Below the pieces are notes generated by a model. It saw only the letters and a program-made list of their open reading frames with translations. It was not told the DNA's origin and did not search any database. From Nitrospiraceae bacterium (GTDB lineage: Bacteria > Nitrospirota > Thermodesulfovibrionia > Thermodesulfovibrionales > UBA6898), in the NCBI GenBank assembly GCA_003153275.1, contig PLXX01000098.1, positions 4,985-38,257 on the forward strand: a stretch of DNA of 33,273 nucleotides. Reading direction: 5' to 3'. Shown here in pieces: positions 31,300-33,273 of this stretch (position 1 is the stretch's first letter; each line of letters opens with the position of its first letter). The position numbers and the translations under genes were made by a program.

Positions 31300-31518
31300 T
31301 GATATTTCATGAAATAAGAAGCCTTCTTGACTTCTCTGCGCCCATAGGAAGGCGTTTGATTTCGTGGGGATGGCATAATATGTGGAATCCACTTCTACGG
31401 TATTAAAGTGTTCGGCATAATAATTCAGCCTGGTTTCGGCGGTTCTGGTGGTTTTCGGATAAAATTCACCGCTTTGAATAAGGGTCTTTTCAGTCTATGA
31501 GCATGTGCCTACTCCCAT
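31300..31518 (-). pseudogene. Truncated DUF72 gene with amber codon
   Basis: Minus-strand frame MGVGTCS-stop-TEKTLIQSGEFYPK, then AEHFNTVEVDSTYYAIPTK and LWAQRSQEGFLFHEIS. It lines up with the intact DUF72 protein at 23577 (VGTCSWTEKTLL...FNVVEADSPYYSIP...RWADRTPENFIFSAK). The invariant tryptophan codon is TAG (codon 8). Homology ends after about 73 codons. So it is both interrupted and cut. Moderate divergence means it is not a recent duplicate. Confidence 0.8.
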
Positions 31519-31914
31519 TCTAGGAATCTAATATCAAGAAAATAGGGATAGCGAACCGACTTCCTCACAGAAGTCCGCACTAGCCTCGTTTTTTCATGAC
31601 TGAGGAATCCGCCCCGTAACTTTACGGATCTCCTGAGCGTTTGGTATCTCTCTGGTGTGTGAGAGGAGGTGCCAGGTTATTTTTGTGCTTGCGTTAAATC
31701 TCGGGAGAAACCTTCATCAAGAAGGGGGTCAAAAGGCGTGCCCAGGTATTGTCAGCTTGGGACGACAAGTGCGAATAAGCGTTATTCTGCTGCGATAGTT
31801 GCAGGATGAAGTGTGAAGAACTATGCTGTTGCGCCGTCTATGGCGATTCAATGAGGCTCTTGGGTCTTTCCCCTATGTCGAAGGGAATGTAAAAGTTTTT
31901 TAAACAGCCGGTTT
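31519..31914. other. GC-richer structured stretch, candidate RNA
   Basis: About 390 bp without a gene. Several successive hairpins are visible on the plus strand: AGGAATCCG with CGGATCTCCT (31603-31634 region), CTCTC-GAGAG (31650-31665), GAATAA-TTATTC (31773-31787), CTGC-GCAG (31789-31804), CGCC-GGCG (31831-31845) and TTCCC-GGGAA (31868-31887) before a late T-run. The run of hairpins and the local base composition suggest a structured RNA or the remains of a mobile element. No family is recognised. Confidence 0.35.
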
Positions 31915-32661
31915 GTGCTAAAATTCTCCAGGAAACAGGAATGCAATTTCAAGATGAATACCCGGCGCTTTGTTAAGAGGGAATTAATCACAAGAGAAGT
32001 CTTAATAAACAATCTCTTGACTGGACACGCAATAGATATTAGTCCTGAAGGGATGTTTATCAATGTCCCTGCTGAAATAAAAGAGGGTGCTTCTATAACA
32101 CTGAAATTAAATACTAACGGCCTCCCTTTAGTTATTAAGGCGATTGTAAGACATTCCCAACTTGGCATTGGCATTGGTATTCAGTTTACCGGGTTGAATG
32201 AGGATCAGGAGGACCGGCTCGCCGAATTCATAGAACAATGCACGCAAGAACGTTCAAAGTTCGAAAAACAGGGCGGTAAGCCTGTAATATTAATGGTTGA
32301 TGACAGACTGGAATCTATAAAACCGTTCGAGCTACAGCTGCGTCTTGCTGGTTACGAAACTATTCTTGCGAATAACGGGATTGAAGCGGTAAAAGAGATG
32401 GATATAAATAAAGTGGACTTGGTCATTACTGATCTTCTTATGGATAGGATGAATGGCTTTATGCTGATTCAACTTATCAAGCAGACACAGAAGTTCAAGA
32501 ATATTCCGGTTGCAGTTCTTTCGGCAACGAATCAAGGCGACGCCGATATAGAGAGGGCTACCCTGTTGGGAATCGAGCGTTTTTTTATGAAACATAATAC
32601 TAAACCTCAGGCATTCGCCGAGGAAGTCACGAGAATATTAAATATAGCAAAAACTAACTAA
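31915..32661 (+). CDS. PilZ-receiver two-domain protein
   Basis: 248 residues from GTG 31915, or 235 from ATG 31954; neither start has a clear Shine-Dalgarno. The N-terminal PilZ domain (about 15-105) has RRFVKRE and DISPEGMFI, the c-di-GMP binding motifs. The receiver domain (about 120-242) has the acidic pair VDD, the phosphoacceptor D in VITDLLMDRMNGF, S in VLSATN and K in FFMKHN. A DNA-binding output is absent. It probably joins c-di-GMP and phosphorelay signals, for example in surface behaviour. Partner kinase is not in the window. Confidence 0.9.
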   Translation: MLKFSRKQECNFKMNTRRFVKRELITREVLINNLLTGHAIDISPEGMFINVPAEIKEGASITLKLNTNGLPLVIKAIVRHSQLGIGIGIQFTGLNEDQEDRLAEFIEQCTQERSKFEKQGGKPVILMVDDRLESIKPFELQLRLAGYETILANNGIEAVKEMDINKVDLVITDLLMDRMNGFMLIQLIKQTQKFKNIPVAVLSATNQGDADIERATLLGIERFFMKHNTKPQAFAEEVTRILNIAKTN

Positions 32662-32763
32662 GACTCCTACTGACGGCTGCAGGAGAACCATCAAATCAGC
32701 CCACATCCCGTTCCCCCGTTACCCTTTTATCTTGCCTGACATTGGGCTTTTGTTCGTTGGACA

Positions 32764-33003
32764 TTACAGCATAAACTGCAATTTTTCCTGTGTGAAATTG
32801 ATGTTCGACGGGCGCATTTGGGGGTGGTCGCCAAGGTGGAACAGCCCCCTACACCAGTCCCGATCCTTCAGTGGCTTTGATAGCAGGCAGTAGAGAAGCC
32901 TGCTCATTCCAGGTTGTCTCATTAGTTGACACTGCTTCGCAAAATCAAGGGCCTCAACATCCGAGATGTTCTCTCCGCACTTTTCACGCCCTTTTTGTTT
33001 GGC
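32764..33003 (-). pseudogene. Orphan coding fragment, 79 codons
   Basis: On the minus strand a frame closed by TGA directly upstream (33006-33004) and by TAA at 32764 reads protein-like sequence: KGREKCGENISDVEALDFAK, QCQLMRQPGMSRLLYCLLS, KPLKDRDWCRGLFHLGDHP, QMRPSNINFTQEKLQFML. No start codon precedes the well-composed part; the first ATG would leave 52 residues. I do not recognise it. Likely the 3' end of a broken gene. Confidence 0.35.
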
Positions 33004-33273
33004 TCACGAACTAACTAATACACTTTAATGTTAATGAAATATGACAATTTTCGAAGGTAACCCTCGCGGAGATGCGGCAGGGAATTTGACTCATCTCCGT
33101 GCCGTTTTCCATATCACCGCCTATTGGTACAAACATATAACCGAGAATAATCAGAGTAGCTCCCTGTGATTATAAGGGGGCCACATTGGACATGCGCTCA
33201 AATGTGTGGTCTAATGATCTTTAATGCACTAAATTCTCATATATCATTGGCGCGTCAGCCCCCAACGTCGGGA
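33004..33273. other. Right edge, nothing recognised
   Basis: 270 bp with no convincing gene, tRNA or repeat. A minus-strand frame at the very edge (ending ADAPMIYENLVH at 33224) might be the tail of a gene outside the window, but it is too short to judge. No copy of the tRNA-Ser 3' end, which would mark an island boundary, is present. Confidence 0.5.

Noticed and set aside
33224-33271. C-terminal tail of a minus-strand gene (ADAPMIYENLVH)
   Set aside because: Only 15-16 codons are visible at the window edge; not enough to call.

Overview
The window reads as a piece of chromosome from a diderm (Gram-negative) bacterium. A complete tol-pal operon, an outer-membrane lipoprotein (Pal), a periplasmic redoxin and TatA support this. 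The gene style (short zinc-ribbon, PilZ and zinc-knuckle proteins, DUF72, UXX-star-like selenoprotein) resembles Nitrospirota/Thermodesulfovibrionia or Desulfobacterota. That placement is an impression and was not tested.

Left part (1-17.6 kb) is conserved housekeeping sequence. It holds the 5' three quarters of polA (cut by the window edge), a zinc-ribbon protein, an operon yjbQ-pdxA-rsmA, tyrS behind a strongly structured leader, a near-leaderless TPR gene followed by two Opp/Dpp ATPases with no permease nearby, a TlpA-like redoxin, an S4 protein, a CBS-pair protein, and a tightly overlapped operon tolQ-tolR-tolA-tolB-pal-cpoB-(moaA stub)-moaC-HD hydrolase-LigD-type phosphoesterase. The 29-codon stub between cpoB and moaC looks like the N-terminus of MoaA, cut just after the first cluster cysteine. 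It is kept in ATGA overlaps with both neighbours.

At 17.57 kb is tRNA-Ser(UGA), and directly behind it a 42-bp perfect palindrome plus a third half-copy. From here to the right edge the DNA is accessory in character: AT-richer, with small unknown genes, decayed genes, one recent IS4-family insertion (9-bp target duplication AGTATAAAT) and orphan structured segments. Recognisable genes are SemiSWEET, HU, a SpoIIAA-like protein, TatA, a DUF72 protein, a SEC-C protein overlapped with RecD2, an exported protein, DUF5808, a membrane protein with a zinc-knuckle tail, and a PilZ-receiver protein.

The most notable content is two apparent selenoprotein genes hidden by in-frame TGA codons. The first (20731) is a glutaredoxin-like protein with Sec at codon 13. 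In a shifted frame it also carries the C-terminal GGS-Sec-GV-stop of the UXX-star family. Each TGA is followed at the right distance by a hairpin fitting the bacterial SECIS rules. The second (28969-29189, minus) is a CopZ/BFD-like [2Fe-2S] domain in which the usual NPxGxCCLG motif reads NPTGK-Sec-CLG, again with a well-placed SECIS-like hairpin. Both need one frameshift correction to join the two halves, so they are recent pseudogenes, assembly indels or recoded genes.

The other main candidate is an ORF-less unit of about 340 nt at 19.49-19.83 kb, bounded by a good sigma70-type promoter and an intrinsic terminator. It looks like an independent structured RNA of unrecognised class. Decayed copies (DUF72 with an amber codon, a STAS-like fragment, an orphan 79-codon reading frame) mark 30-33 kb as degrading DNA.
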